IMG/VR virus record: IMGVR_UViG_3300036770_002992 | Coordinates: 1-58,767 of that record | DNA from: a virus | Strand: one strand, 5' to 3' | DNA length: 58,767 bases | Shown here: in pieces, positions 57,907 to 58,767 of the stretch | How the letters are laid out: the number at the start of each line of letters is the position of its first letter | How positions within the stretch are numbered: the first letter of the stretch is position 1 | Program-made: the position numbers and the translations under genes | Notes under the pieces: generated by a model | The model's database searches: none | What the model saw: the letters and a program-made list of their open reading frames with translations, nothing else | Told to the model about the DNA's origin: nothing

Positions 57907-58578
57907 GTTCGGTTCCCTCCGCTAATTCATATATAACTCCCATATCTGGGGTTAGACCCTGCTCTATTGCTCCAGCCATATTTTTATCACCAGTCAGTCT
58001 AGCGACTGCCCTAGCCTGAATTTCTTCTATGCTAGGAATTAGGGATTCCTCCTCTGGTTCTTCAGAATTATCGTCAATGTCTATGCCCTGAAGAGCGGCC
58101 ATAAACTTTTGTCTTCTTCTTTCCGCCTCATAAATTGCTTTTAATGTGGCGGCAAGTTCTGGCATAGATAGCGACGATTCAAGTTCCTCGTAGTCCTTCC
58201 AATGGCCCAGGAGAAATACTTCTCCTAGCATAGAGGCAAGGTCTAGATCCTCCCAGCGAGTTCCTGAGCCGTCGCCACTAGGTTTGGGTCATTCAACTTA
58301 ATATCAGCGGCTACTTCAAGAATCTTGTACATGGTCTGAAGATCTACTGCTTCTTCAAGTTCTTCTGTTGTTTCTGCTAGATCTGGAGCAAATTGACGGA
58401 AAGCAATTGATGTGCATTTGATGAGAACATCCAGGAATTCATCTTCGTTTTGAACCTCTGAAGCCTTCTGCCACTCCTTCATGACCTCGCGTAGATTCTT
58501 GAGGTTAAGGGGTTTTACTGTAATGTTTCGACCATCAAGAAGTTCTAATTCTATGGTTTCGTAGACCTTGGTTGCCAT
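57899..58578 (-). CDS. Tail assembly chaperone, -1 frameshift fusion product
   Basis: Joining the 58243..58578 frame to the 57899 frame by a -1 shift at CCCAAAC (58288-58282) gives a 226-residue product: 99 residues, then 127 more. Without the shift only the short form is made. The second frame reads PSGDGSGTRWEDLDLASMLG immediately after the slip site, the conserved WEDLDLA boundary of actinophage GT proteins, and has no ribosome binding site of its own at ATG 58231. The fusion is needed for tail assembly in known phages. It precedes the tape measure with an eight-base overlap. Confidence 0.85.
58243..58578 (-). CDS. Tail assembly chaperone, short form (G)
   Basis: This encodes 111 residues. 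KVYETIELELLDGRNITVKP, followed by a helical bundle (NLKNLREVMKEWQKASEV), is typical of siphovirus tail assembly chaperones. AAAGGATG precedes the start at 58578 and a TATAAT -10-like box lies at 58610-58605. It is upstream of the slip site and partly decoded into the longer fusion. Confidence 0.82.
   Translation of the reverse strand: MATKVYETIELELLDGRNITVKPLNLKNLREVMKEWQKASEVQNEDEFLDVLIKCTSIAFRQFAPDLAETTEELEEAVDLQTMYKILEVAADIKLNDPNLVATAQELAGRI
58282..58288 (-). promoter_or_regulatory. Programmed -1 frameshift slippery site CCCAAAC
   Basis: The heptamer C CCA AAC is a canonical X XXY YYZ slip sequence in the frame of the short chaperone. It lies about 12 codons before the short-form stop. 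The -1 frame is open from a TGA just before the site to the 57899 stop. Confidence 0.88.
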
Positions 58579-58620
58579 GTAACATCCTTTCGTTGTTTAA
58601 AAATATTATACCCTATAAAT

Positions 58621-58653
58621 GATAAAGACGCAGCAAAATGCTGCGCCCTTATC
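58621..58653 (-). terminator. Hairpin terminator after the tail tube gene
   Basis: On the minus strand a 15-bp stem (GATAAGGGCGCAGCA with TGCTGCGTCTTTATC, two G-U pairs) closes a three-base loop, starting 19 bases after the stop of the upstream gene. It may end or attenuate the structural transcript. A TATAAT box for the chaperones lies just beyond it. Confidence 0.75.
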
Positions 58654-58671
58654 ATAAACTATATTGAATTA

Positions 58672-58767
58672 TTAGAACAGTCTGTCAACAATCTTGCCGT
58701 ATGCGGCGTTGCCGTCAGGAGCCTCATTTGTGGTAGAGGGGAGAACGCGGAAGTTAACAGGGAATAC
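58672..58767 (-). CDS. Probable major tail tube protein, 3' end only
   Basis: The last 31 codons of a gene that starts beyond the right edge: FPVNFRVLPSTTNEAPDGNA, ending in KIVDRLF. Position directly upstream of the tail assembly chaperones and the PVNFRVLP strand suggest the major tail (tube) protein. Too short for certainty. Confidence 0.6.
   Translation of the reverse strand, partial: VFPVNFRVLPSTTNEAPDGNAAYGKIVDRLF

Noticed and set aside
57899-58231. Separate 110-residue gene starting at ATG 58231
   Set aside because: The conserved WEDLDLA sequence lies upstream of this ATG in the same frame and is reached by the -1 frameshift, so the ATG is internal.

Overview
This window is part of a tailed double-stranded DNA phage (siphovirus-type gene order) that probably infects a low-GC actinobacterium. 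The host inference rests on a WhiB-type iron-sulphur regulator (13486..13794), a DUF732-like lipoprotein (18103..18489), several small proteins of types I know from actinobacteriophages, and an AT-rich base composition. A freshwater Nanopelagicales-like host would fit, but the sequence alone cannot prove it. Almost every gene lies on the minus strand, so transcription runs from high to low coordinates. Genes are tightly packed, with many ATGA, TAATG or TGATG start/stop overlaps. The only clear plus-strand gene is tRNA-Tyr at the left edge. At least eleven genes of 60 codons or fewer, below usual ORF cut-offs, are listed because they fit exactly between their neighbours with good ribosome binding sites or stop/start overlaps.

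Layout, left to right. (1) 1-860: tRNA-Tyr and an AT-rich gene-free stretch with DnaA-box-like 9-mers and a 67-bp tandem repeat, a candidate replication origin. (2) 860-7050: small accessory genes, many with zinc-ribbon cysteines, plus a DUF6065-like protein, a pyrimidine-dimer-glycosylase-like protein, a DUF2493/SLOG protein and a proteasome/HslV-like Ntn hydrolase. (3) 7046-12842: a glycan cassette with two SDR nucleotide-sugar enzymes, three family-2-like glycosyltransferases, an FkbM methyltransferase, a DUF6165-like protein and a GT9-like protein; a GT4-like enzyme lies at 15754-16911. (4) 12873-15740: WhiB, a nucleotide deaminase with an anomalous 5' end, and small or virion-type proteins. 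(5) 16988-18489: three exported or cell-envelope-related genes (endolysin, thermonuclease, lipoprotein) with two recognisable promoters. (6) 18800-20630: tRNA-Asn, tRNA-Gln, a long inverted repeat and a SpoU RNA methyltransferase. (7) 20631-22927: terminase subunits. (8) 22917-36937: replication, recombination and nucleotide metabolism (RuvC-like and Hjc-like resolvases, Cas4-like nuclease, RecA, MazG, DnaE, ssDNA-binding protein, primase, DnaB helicase, metallophosphoesterase, HNH nuclease). (9) 36941-58767: tail module, read right to left as tail tube end, tail assembly chaperones with a -1 frameshift, a 2833-residue tape measure carrying three cell-wall hydrolase domains, distal tail protein, tail hub, Gly-rich protein, further minor tail proteins and a fibronectin-type fibre.

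The phage carries most of its own replisome apart from a visible clamp or proofreading subunit, a recombination set, cell-wall-degrading activity both on the tail and as a secreted lysin, and a sugar-modification cassette. Capsid and portal genes are not in the window and probably lie beyond the right edge. No integrase, IS element or CRISPR array was seen.
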